31,092 nucleotides of DNA from Amoebophrya sp. AT5.2 (lineage: Eukaryota; Sar; Dinophyceae; Syndiniales; Amoebophryaceae). Shown here piece after piece: positions 22,323 through 31,092 of the stretch; the stretch's first letter is position 1, and every line of letters begins with the position of its first letter. Location of the stretch: assembly GCA_005223375.1 (NCBI GenBank), contig RXOD01004036.1, positions 1-31,092 on the forward strand, written 5' to 3'. The notes under the pieces were generated by a model. That model had not been told where the DNA came from. It did not search any database and saw nothing but the letters and a program-made list of their open reading frames with translations. The position numbers were made by a program, and so were the translations under genes.

Positions 22323-24139
22323 TCAGGCCATCAATTTGAGCCCGCTACAATCCTCCGACACCTTGCTCGTCCCGTCATCCTCATACTCCAATTTCACCTT
22401 TTTCCCGTCGTTGTCCAGACTAATTCGTCCCGCTTCCAATATTGCAGTCATCATCAACGTCACTCTTCCCGTCGGTAGCGCCTTGTCGAAGTCTGCCGCG
22501 GTTTTCTTCCCCGCGTTGATTTCTGCTGCCGCCTCCACAAACTTTTCAAACGACACGTATCCGTACCCGCTCTGTCCGCAGTATTTCCCCTCCGAGTCCG
22601 GCACATTTCTGATGTACAGCGGGTTTAGCGACTGCAGCCCGTTCGTTCCGTCGCCCGCAAGCGTGTATCCCCGGTGACACTGGTCCGCTGTTACCTCCCC
22701 GTTGCTCATCAGACAGAAGAACCGCTGCTGACTGTGCACGTCCGCCTTCGCGGCGGTCCACGAGGCGGTGTAGGTTGCGTGGCCCCGGTGCCGCTTCCCC
22801 GTCGAGTCTTCCTTCGAGGACTCCCACTCCGCCATGAGGGTGATCGTGTCCTCGCATTTGCGTCCCGGCTCCGTGGAGAAGTACTCTTCTTCCGCCACGC
22901 CTGAGGACGCCGTCGCGCAAACCGAAACGCAGCGCGCCTTTCCCTGCATCATCCACACGTGCAGGTCGATGTGGTGCGAATTCAGGTAGTAGGAGATGTC
23001 CGACGAAACCTATGGTCGGGCCAGCCGTGGTAAAAAGTCGTGGGCAAATGGTAAAAGTCTAAGTTGTACTTCTTCGTGATGGGCCCCCTTGGGTGGCGGA
23101 TTGCCTTAGGTGGCGGATTGCCCTAGGTGGCGACATCCATGGCGCTCTGAACCGCCCAGCGCGGGCGGTTTAGCGCCGGGCGGTTTCAGGGGTGCCGCAT
23201 TGTTTGGACTAGCGGCGGCAGGGAAGTAAGCCAGTGGGAGGGAGAGGAAGGTCACGAAGAGCCAGGAGCAGCATGTTCCTTCTATCCCTTCATCTATTCT
23301 TCTCATAGTTGGGACTAGGGCCTGAAAGTGAAAGCAGGGAACTCACATTGCCACTTGTCTAGTTACCACGTGGTCCCAGCACCATCGCATAAGAGCCCTG
23401 CCCACGCTCGGAAGGTGTCCAGCTGGAACTTCGGCTGGCTCATGTAGGAGGTGAAGAAGTTGAAGTCTCCCAATTGACAGTTCACGCGCTGCCGAGCGTC
23501 GTTGTAGATCGGGTCGAACCTTTTGTGCACCTCGATCTGCAGCAGCACGTTTTTTTCCCGCGCCTTGTCCACGAGTTGCCGGTGTTCAGCAAGCGTTTTC
23601 ACCATGGGCTTCGTCACCATCACGTGCAACCCCCGGTCGAGCGCCGCGAGGCAGATGTCGAAGTGGGTGTCGTCGGGCGTGAAGACCGAGCAGACGTCGC
23701 CCGGCTTGAAGGAATTAATTGCCTCCACATAAGCTCGGGGGTCCCGCGCGACGCCCGGTTTCGGGAACTGATCGAAGCGGAGCTGGTTATGGTTATCTTC
23801 ATCCGCGTAATCGCCGCGGCCGTTCAGGTTGGTGAAGTCGATCTTGGAAACGAGGTGTGCGCGGATTTCCTCGAACTTGTTTCCGTTGGTGCCGCAGAGC
23901 GCGATGCGGGGACCAATCAAACCCCGCCGGCGCAGGTCGAAGTGGACGAGCCCGACCACGCCGAGAGACTTGTCGGACTTGGACCCGCCGGCGGGAGTGT
24001 AGCCAGTAACGTATTCACCGACGCCGCAGATGAGAGCATTCATCGGCGAGGCTCGTCGTAGGGCAGAGCTTTCGTCGCTATTCATGTTTCCCAGAGGCCC
24101 GCCGGATCCGTCCTTGCCGCGGCTAGAAGGAGAAAACAT
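22323..24139 (-). CDS. Gfo/Idh/MocA-family NAD(P)-dependent oxidoreductase, about 476 aa
   Basis: Cytosolic-type oxidoreductase of the glucose-fructose oxidoreductase/inositol dehydrogenase/MocA superfamily; substrate probably a sugar or polyol but not determinable. Exon 1 is 24139-23396 and exon 2 is 23009-22323. The Rossmann N-terminus has IALCGTNGNKFEEI, then VFTPDDTHFDICLAALDRG and HVMVTKPMVKTL; the usual EKP is TKP here, with Lys kept. VHKRFDPIYNDARQR follows. After the intron, SSDISYYLNSHHIDLHVW continues the C-terminal domain. The intron has no in-frame GT-AG option: a TAG stop precedes exon 2, so the acceptor must be CCATAG|GTT in phase 0. Ending exon 1 at GGG (WAG|VSSD) best matches the family from memory; GA (after LLC) or GC (after LLCDG) donors are alternatives. 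There is no signal peptide. Start may instead be Met at 24085 (MNSDESS). The TTG at 24145 is not needed. Confidence 0.86.
23089..23134. repeat. 17-base tandem repeat inside the introner-like intron
   Basis: TTGGGTGGCGGATTGCC (23089-23105) is followed directly by TTAGGTGGCGGATTGCC (23106-23122) and a partial CTAGGTGGCGAC (23123-23134). Full copies differ at one base. A similar CTAGGGTGGCGATTG occurs in the CSB intron near 131. Confidence 0.85.
23150..23170. repeat. Perfect short inverted repeat (AACCGCCC / GGGCGGTT)
   Basis: Arms of 8 bases, 23150-23157 and 23163-23170, around a 5-base centre. A third related GGGCGGTTTC follows at 23178-23187. All sit in the middle of the introner-like intron and could form a stable stem in the pre-mRNA. 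Confidence 0.8.
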
Positions 24140-24883
24140 CTGCAACTGCCTGTTGCTGTCGTGCCTGTACTTAGTAGTAGTACTACCCCGCGGCTAAGAA
24201 ACAAACCAAGTCAGGAGTCTGTCTACTCACTCACAGTGGTTCTTGCAATGAAATGAATCGAGAAGATAAAGATGAAGTGCTCCTGTTTCAGCTCCTGCGT
24301 CCGCGTCGACTACACCTAGTATGTATCGCGCAATAACAGTACTTATTCAGTACTTATCGATCCCAAAAATAAAGCCCAGAGACAGCGACAAAAGTAGACT
24401 GACGTCAGATCCTGATGTTCGTAGTCGTACTCATAGTGCTAGGCAGAAGTTTTCGAGCACCTCTTTTCATTCAGCGGGGTAAGGCTAAGGGTGTCTGTCG
24501 GGTAGAAAGGGAAGGACTTGCAAAAAGACTTTCGACGACGGCCTGCTGCCGCACAAGCATGGAGATCAAACTAGCGGGACCGCGCACTCCTGGTCGTTTC
24601 ACAGATAATGAAGCGAGAAGCGGCCATGAAAAATGCAACCGACTCAAAAGCAATGCATGACACAAAACAATTAAGATGAAACAGATGAAACAGAAAGCAG
24701 ACATTTGTGCTTCCGCATGGCGTTTATGCCGACTCAGAGTATAAATGGCGTAGCTGCTACGCCCTGCCCTGATTTCCGAGTGCAATCAACGACGCGGCTC
24801 GCCGCTTCTGGGCGACGCTGCGACGAGTTCATCAAACTCGGTAGTCAACATGCGGCAAGGTGTGCTGAAGAATGAAATGCAAT
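24140..24883. other. Spacer between NOC2 end and oxidoreductase start; no gene seen
   Basis: About 740 bases with moderate GC. ORFs at 24415-24660 (plus) and 24471-24785 (minus) overlap each other and lack recognisable features. Nothing else noted. Confidence 0.5.
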
Positions 24884-27800
24884 TTAGTCTGAGTCCGAGG
24901 AGAAGTCTGCTGCTTCCACGTCGTCCCTGCCTGGCCCTGGGGCTGCTTTCTTCGTTTTCGAAGACCCATTTTCCACTCCCTTCTCCATCGCCAATTTCTT
25001 GGCCTTTTGCCTCTGCCGCTTCAGCGCGCGCTTCGACTTTCCTTCTACCTCCCCTACTTGTTCTTGGCCAACTTCGCCCGCCTCCCCATCTTCACCCTCC
25101 GCCGCTGGTCGTTTTCTCTTGTTGCCTTCGACGTTCGCGGACTCCTTCATTTCGGCCTCCACTCGCTGGCGCTCCTGCTTTCCCTTTTCCACCAGAAGCT
25201 CCTTGCGCCACTTGGCCAGCGATACTGCTGATTCGTCGAAGACAGCAAACTTCTCGAGAAGCGCTTTGTCCTGAACGGACGTGACTGTTGGTGTAGTGTG
25301 TGGGGATCAAATTCAAATTTTCCTTTTTGATGCAGTCCTGATTTTTTCTTCACTTCTTCTACGACTACAACTACATTCAGCAACCTGGCTACAGAGGACC
25401 CAGGTCGCACGCCAGGAGTGCAGCTACAAGCGATGGAAGCTTGCCAAAAATGTGTGCAGAGGGCGCAAAATTCAAAAATCAGAAGAGAGTGCAAGAGTGC
25501 AAAGCGAGACATAGGTACATTTTTGTCGGAGCGTTTTCCCCTCCTTGCAGCTAGTTTCGATGTGCTGCAACAGTTGCGCGAAGTCCTTCCGCACTATTTT
25601 GTTCTTCGCCGACTTGGTCAACTTTTTGATCAGCATCGTGACGGGGTGGGAAATCTCCGGGAACCCAGGCGATCGGCTGATCACGCCAAGCGTCTCCACG
25701 AAGAGAAATTTCAAGTCGCGCACGCAGCCCTCCAGCACGGGCTGTCAGTGGTTCGAGTTTGTAAATTCATTGTAAGATTTCAATTACAATTTGAATTTTA
25801 ATTTTTGAGTATTGGCTTTTCCTCTATTGCTCGTTCGTGCATCACACAGCACTGCCACCGCAGAAGCAGAACCGAAAGGCCGAAACCGATTGATGCGGCA
25901 GTACTAGCGCCTAAATATTAAAAACCTACACTCTAAATCTAGCGCAAAGCTGAGTACTATCATCGATCGGTGTCTCTAGCTCTACTTCATACAGCTTACC
26001 ATGCTGTTTTTCTGCGCGTCGGATATTCTGAGCACTACGTCCACTTCCACGTGCTTCTGCATTTCCGCGGCAGGACCCCGTCCTGCCTGCTGCGTTCCTC
26101 CGATGCCCTTGCCGGCCGCGACGCGATCCAGTCCCTCGGTCAGCCGTTGTAGTAGTTGCAGCAGCTTGTCGCACACGGGCACGAAGACGTCCGCCTCGCT
26201 CCCGATGTGGTTCAGGCAGCGCAGGCAGTGGTACACGTACGGGAAGTAGTTCAGGCTGCCGAACCTGGTCTCCATGCTCATCTGCAAAACCTTCACCAGG
26301 GGGTGCGCGAGCTCCTTCCGGATGCTCGCCGACACGCTGCACACCACCTTCGCCCACAGGTAGAAGCTGCGGACGATCTCCCACCTATACAAAAGTCCCA
26401 CCTTCGCGTCCTTGCTCGCCTTCTGCTTCGCCAGCTTTCCGTCGGCTTTTTGGTTCTGCAGCTGCTTCTCCCTGGTGATGGCGCCGAAATTACTGGTGTC
26501 GGCCTTCTTGCTGTTGCGGAGGACGATGGCCATCTGCCGGATGCCGGCGTAGGTGACGCGGAACGCCGTGCGCTCGTCCAGTTTTAGGAGTTCGACGATG
26601 CAGTTCTCCAAAAACCGGTAGCGCGAAACGTCGCGGTAGGAATACCCCCTCTTGCAAGAATCCGTGAACGCGCGGACGACCCGCAAAAGAATGGTCTCGA
26701 ACTCCCCAACAGCGTCCTGTTACATCGATTGATATTTTATTCATACTACGGATCCATCTTCGAAATGCGGTACGTATAGGAAGTCAGGATGCCTGAGGTT
26801 GATGTCACCGCTGCAACCACCAGCCGAAGGAGCAGGCAGAACGAGCTCTACGAAAATGGATGGCGCGGCACTTATTACTTCATCATGAGATTTCGTTTGG
26901 TTCCCCCTCCCCGAAGAAAAATAAAAGCAGAAAATAAAATTAAAAATTGGTTGTACCACGTCGCTTCCCTTTGCGGTTGCCATTCCGTTGGCCACTGCGC
27001 AGGCGTTTCGGAGGAACAGGAAGGCGGACTCCCGTACGCCCTGGCTCGCGCTGAGCGACCACAGGCCGCTCACTGTCTTGAGGTACAGCCCCCGCACTTT
27101 CCCGAATGGCCACAGGTACTTCTGCAGCTTCGGGGCCTGGAGGCGAAATAGCAACGTCTCCAGGTGCGCGTGGTTCCCGCTCGACCGTAGATACGTGAGC
27201 GTCTCGCACAGAAAGATCCGCGCGACAGCCTTCAGCTTGCCCCACCTTTTCTGCTTCGTCACGTCGAACGCGTCCTTCTTCGGCTGCTCGGCTGGGTCTA
27301 CCCCCAACGTGAGGTGGTAATCCAGCATCTCCGTGATGTTGTCCGCGGTCCACAGGAGGACGGAGTCGCAGACCGCCTCACTCTCTATCTCAAACACCCC
27401 TTTGCGCTGCTGATCCATGTACTGCTGCTTGCGCTGCTTCCGCTTGCTCACTTTTTCCTTCGCCGCGTCTACTTTCCCCTTATGCTCTTTGCCGCTACCT
27501 GTACTCTTTGACGGCATGCCGCCGATTTTCAGTCCGCGGACACCGGAATCGGCCTTTGCGTTGGCCACGTTGCCTCCTTTTAGCGTTTGGATCACCGACC
27601 GATACGCACCGATTACTGCGCGCAGGTTAGGGAAGGACTTCGGCTTCGCGGCCTTCGCCTTGGTGGATGCAGGAGAAGACGGATTTGCAAGCGAGCTAAT
27701 CAACGTCCAGCGCTCTGCGGTCAGGACGTTCGACGTGGAGTCATCTTCTTCGCCGCGGTTGTCAGCGCCGGCAGCTTCGTCGTCGTTGTCGCCCGCAGCA

Positions 27801-28420
27801 CCACCGGCGCCTCCCCCAGAGAAGTTGAGCAGGCTAGCGTCGTTCTCAAGCAGAAATTTGAAGAACTCCGGATCTTCGTTCTTCAGCCGCTCGAGATCCG
27901 CCGCGTGCGACTCAAACGTTTCGTTCATTGCATCCTCGTTCTTTTCGACTACAGCACCTGCTTTCTTGGCTTTGCTCCTGGTGCTGGCCACCTCATCGTC
28001 GTCATCTCCCTCGTCGGCCGCCTGGAGGTCGCTGCCCTCCGCATCGGAGTCCTCGTTTAGCGCATCCTCGTCATCGTCGTCGGACGAGTCTCCATCCTCG
28101 CCGTCGTCGCCGCCGAATATGTTTGAGCTGAGCAGGTCATCCACATTGTCTACGTCGTTCAACAACTTCTCGTCGTCGTCCGCGTCCCCGTCGTCGGAGC
28201 CCGCATCCGCATCGGGTGCAGCGGATGCTGAAGGTGATCCGGCTCTAGCTGCAGCAGCTTTTTTCTTGTTTTCCTTCACGCCCTGCGCAAATTTGATCTG
28301 GTTCGCCTTCTTCGCCTTGGAAGCTTTCGCAGCCTGGTTCTTGCCGTTGCTCCGAGACTTCTTGGCCGTCTTAGACTGCGCCTTGCGGAAATTCTTCGCC
28401 TTCTTCGTCACCTTCGCCAT
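24884..28420 (-). CDS. NOC2: Nucleolar complex protein 2 (NOC2), 60S ribosome assembly, 934 aa
   Basis: Nucleolar/nucleoplasmic factor that pairs with Noc1 or Noc3 and escorts pre-60S particles. Exons are 28420-26957, 26716-26000, 25741-25519 and 25284-24884; the three introns (240, 258, 234 bases) are GT-AG and keep frame. The first 60 residues are Lys-rich (nuclear/nucleolar targeting), followed by acidic Asp/Ser tracts to about residue 170, typical of the family. The Noc2 domain runs from about residue 340 to 800: VFEIESEAVCDSVLLWTADN, ETLLFRLQAPKLQKYLWPFG, RDVSRYRFLENCIVELLKLD, LNYFPYVYHCLRCLNHI and SPGFPEISHPVTMLIKKLTK. The end is Lys/Glu-rich with RALKRQRQKAKKLAMEKG and an acidic SSDSD finish. 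Start ATG 28420 lies in AAAATGGCG. The first donor could also be GAC|GTGGTA, three bases earlier. Confidence 0.94.
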
Positions 28421-30580
28421 TTTCTGGCGGAAACTATAAATACGGCTTTTAGTACCGATCAGAAAATACTTTTACTGGCTTTTTGTTTTGGTTTCTCCCG
28501 GGAGCAGGATGGATGATCATCCAGTTCCAGGCAGAGAGTATAAGCACTTTGCTGGTTCTACTCTGACCTTCTCTAGAAATGAAGAAATCTTCCTCTGCCA
28601 GTTCAGTTCAAGATCAAGAACTAGTGATCCTAGTAAAACTGGCGAGCGTAGGCGTAGTAATTTCGTTTCTGCTGGATTTCAATCGATGTATTCTTTTTCG
28701 ATTTTGAAGTTTCAATTTCTCATCTTCGACGGCGGCCTACTACGACCTCGTAACTGATACATATAAAGTAGATAGCGGAGGTGTGCGGCTTCCTATGGTT
28801 CTGGGTACCGATATGAACCGCGCCCGCGACACCGACAGGCGACAGCAGGTGTTTTTTATTTTTTGCTCGATGAGATCTAAGTAGTTCTGCATTGTAAACA
28901 CGACTGAGCATCAGGTGGAACAGTATGATCGATGGGATCAGATTGAAATTGATCATTCGGGATCAACTTCGTTTCACGACACAACGAGGTGGACTCTTTC
29001 AAACAATGAAGATAGGATCCATGCTCGAGAGTTTGAGTTGGGCACGATACCGATAGGCACACCTAGGAGACCGCTGGTGGTGTTGCGTTGGTGAAAGAAT
29101 GTCCCGCACAAAGAACACAGGGTCACATCGTTCAGATGCAGCACAGTCACAGACATACAGCGCAATGGCGTCCTTGGAGAAAGTGGGCGAGCATCTTACG
29201 GCTTCCGCGCACTGGCTACTGAAGATGGAACGACAAAATAATTCGTCGCACAGCACTGAGGCTGAGGACTGTCCATTGAATGAGACGACAACGCGAGAAA
29301 TCAAAACGAATACAGTACTTTATTCGTGGAGAGAAAATTTGCGGGCGATGGCAAAATCCGATAGGGCCGCTGTATGCGGTGCCAATTCTTCGCTTTCTTC
29401 GAAAAACGGTGGACTAGCCGCGTCAGACTCAGCAATAGGAAAAATGTATAAGGAATCACACAACTGTCACACCTTTTTTATCTGTGGTCGGTGGCATAGA
29501 AAGTGCAAAGACATGATCCGCTAAAAAAATGACGTCGAGACACCAAGTGAAGACCAATCCATTTTCGGTGCGACCGGTCCACCCACGACCCGAATGGGTG
29601 GCCCGGTCGTGGGCGGTCCACGACTTTTTTTTTTTTTTTTGAGTTTGCCTCACTGTCACTCTAAGGCAGTTCAAATCAGAAAAATGCCCTCAGGAGCCCT
29701 TTCGAAAAGGGTCTCAGTAGCAACGTCTGCCTCCGGATCAAAAACAACTAAAAGGCTAGACGATGTAGCCTCGCATATTCAGGAAGAGTACTAGGTGCCG
29801 ACCATCACCATCCGTTTCGAAATCAATAGCAACAGGAAGATTTTTCCAGCAACATTGTTTGTACATTGTTGTTCAAGCATGAAGAAGAAGAACGTCGATA
29901 AATTTTCTTAACCAAGCGGCTAAAGAGCAACAGCAAGTACGAATTGCTTCTATATGGGATCGGGATCGAAAAACTTGGACTTAATTCAGATAAAGTAGCC
30001 CCTCAAACCGTGGCGCGCCGGGGAACAAAAAAAATAAAAATTAAAAATAAAATTATGCATGATAAATACGCTTCTCATTCTCTATCTAGGGTCGATACTT
30101 AGGTTAGGTCGAGCTTCTGGCTCTGTATGTCTCTCGAGAATTGGGTAAGTATGACTCTCAATCTTCAATCCGGCACGGGGGGGAGCGTGTTCTGATAGAT
30201 AGCTTGAGACTCGAGGCAGAGAGGAAGACGACGAATACTGCACACTGCTCAGCAACGCAGAAGAAGAAGTGCTGTCCCCCCCTGTCACAAGGATGCGTGG
30301 TGCATACGGGACTGCACCTCTGCGTCGATCAGTTTTTTAACATCTCTCTCGGCAAATTCCTTACCCTGTTGCCTTGGCACGAGCGAAGAGGAACGAATCC
30401 ATCCCGAAGCGAAATCGAGCCTGAAGTGAAACGACCACTCAACGGAATATGAAATCCCGAGACGAAACTCGAATGTGGCCTGACGGCTCGTGAACAACGG
30501 GGGGGAAACGTGCGTTCGCTACTGGCAAGGAAAAAGCCCTGAGGAGAGACCTGGCCCGGAACTTTGACTCAAAAACGAGA
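28421..30580. other. Spacer between retroelement fragment and NOC2; no supported gene
   Basis: About 2.2 kb. The longest open stretch is plus 29099-29524 (141 codons), Ser/Thr/Asn-rich, opposite another open frame, with no domain; its length is within chance for this much sequence. A hairpin plus poly-T lies at 29576-29640. An A-rich tract occurs at 30026-30055. Minus frame 30285-30497 lies just downstream of the RNase H stop and may be decayed element sequence. Confidence 0.45.
29576..29640. repeat. Hairpin followed by T16
   Basis: GGTCCACCCACGACC (29576-29590) pairs with GGTCGTGGGCGGTCC (29605-29619), two mismatches in 15, around a 14-base loop. A run of 16 T follows at 29625-29640. On plus it resembles a hairpin terminator or Pol III stop; on minus, a poly-A tract next to a hairpin, as at the end of a short retroposed or MITE-like element. 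Confidence 0.7.
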
Positions 30581-31092
30581 TCACCATGACTCTTGATCAG
30601 ACTCAGCCTCTTCCGGCTCTTGTTCGTCGTGAAAGAATTTGGACGGCAACTTAATGCGGCCTGTCGCCAACGCGGTCGGGCGCAACATGAGCAGCGACCT
30701 GAGGTAGTTCTCGGCTACTGGGATGAGCGGCTGGCGAGTAAACAACGAGCCGAAGTTCTTGAGTAAGTATAAATACTTTTCTTCTCGCGTGAATATATCG
30801 GCGAGGTTGACTGCACTGGCAACTCGGCTTATCCACGGGGAAATACCATGTTGCGACGCGTAGGTCCAAAATTCTAGTGCGCAAAAGGACATAGGTCCTC
30901 GGCGCGACGACTGGCTGAGTAAACATCCTTCTGCGGCCGTGTTGTCCACGTACAACGTGAACAGCCCTTTCCGCGCTTGCGTCGAAAAGGCGCGTAAGGA
31001 AAACACAGCCGCGACGGCTTCTAGGAAATGTATGACCTGGCGACCCACGGATCGATGGATCATGTCTCTTGTGACTCGAAAATGCCACCAGA
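30581..31092 (-). CDS. Retroelement RNase H domain, partial (open at right edge)
   Basis: C-terminal part of a reverse-transcriptase polyprotein. The frame is open to the window edge (upstream residues WWHFRVTRD precede Met 31063), so the start is outside. Visible RNase H features, in order: FLEAVAAVFSLRAF (Glu), LYVDNTAAEGCLL (Asp), EFWTYASQHGISPWISRV and SAVNLADIFTREE (last Asp). This VDNTAA...NxADxxTR layout is typical of RNase H in reverse-transcriptase elements abundant in dinoflagellate and other protist genomes. An acidic end (EQEPEEAESDQESW) precedes the stop. The reverse transcriptase itself is not in the window, so family (DIRS, Ty3 or LINE-like) cannot be fixed. No frameshift is seen in the visible 170 codons. 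Confidence 0.75.
   Translation of the reverse strand, partial: WWHFRVTRDMIHRSVGRQVIHFLEAVAAVFSLRAFSTQARKGLFTLYVDNTAAEGCLLSQSSRRGPMSFCALEFWTYASQHGISPWISRVASAVNLADIFTREEKYLYLLKNFGSLFTRQPLIPVAENYLRSLLMLRPTALATGRIKLPSKFFHDEQEPEEAESDQESW

Larger units (their letters stand above)
23010..23395 (-). mobile_element. Introner-like intron with terminal inverted repeats
   Basis: 386-base intron of the oxidoreductase gene. Inverted repeats lie almost exactly at its ends: plus-strand 23010-23033 (starts CTATGGTCGGGCCAG, ends CGTGGTAA) and the reverse complement of 23363-23393 (starts CTTATGCGATGG, ends CACGTGGTAA). They are imperfect, with gaps. Inside are 2.6 copies of a 17-base tandem repeat and an exact 8-base-arm palindrome. 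It is longer than every other intron in the window. Dinoflagellate introners with inverted repeats and non-canonical ends are known; assignment to that class is inference. Confidence 0.62.

Noticed and set aside
29099..29524. 141-codon ORF on plus
   Set aside because: Length is compatible with chance in a 2-kb spacer, composition is unremarkable, and it would be the only plus-strand gene.
29908..29985. tRNA-like D-arm text (AACCAAGCGGCTAAAG)
   Set aside because: No pairing acceptor stem, anticodon arm or T-arm consensus could be laid out around it.

Overview
The window reads as nuclear DNA of a compact, intron-rich alveolate, most likely a dinoflagellate-lineage protist; a syndinean parasite of the Amoebophrya type is my best guess. 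The reasons are: seven spliced genes in about 28 kb, all on the minus strand (the one-way gene arrays known from dinoflagellates); short introns, mostly 130-275 bases, in GC-rich coding sequence; at least one and probably two introns with no workable GT-AG solution that carry terminal inverted repeats, like the introner elements reported in Amoebophrya and other dinoflagellates; and a retroelement RNase H fragment at the right edge. The assignment is inference. Exon joins below were deduced by keeping reading frame and family homology across candidate splice sites. They have not been checked against RNA.

Layout from low to high coordinates, all genes on minus: (1) 319-4587, a CSB/Rad26 (ERCC6) transcription-coupled-repair SNF2 ATPase, cut by the left edge; (2) 5724-6704, a two-exon gene of unknown function; (3) 7463-8576, a SCAMP-like four-pass membrane protein; (4) 9455-14615, a DEG/HtrA-type serine protease related to plant DEG9, with an unusually long Lys/Gly/Ser-rich tail; (5) 17299-21563, an eight-exon, 12-pass MFS (nodulin-like) transporter with a roughly 390-residue insertion between TM7 and TM8; (6) 22323-24139, a Gfo/Idh/MocA oxidoreductase split by an introner-like element; (7) 24884-28420, the ribosome-assembly factor NOC2; (8) 30581-31092, the RNase H end of a reverse-transcriptase element, open at the right edge.

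The genes are housekeeping functions (DNA repair, ribosome biogenesis, membrane traffic, transport, proteolysis) with no evident shared pathway. The shared orientation probably reflects genome organisation rather than a functional operon. The most unusual content is in the introns: one (23010-23395) has terminal inverted repeats and no in-frame GT-AG option, and a related sequence begins the truncated CSB intron at 1-318. Spacers between genes hold no gene I can support.
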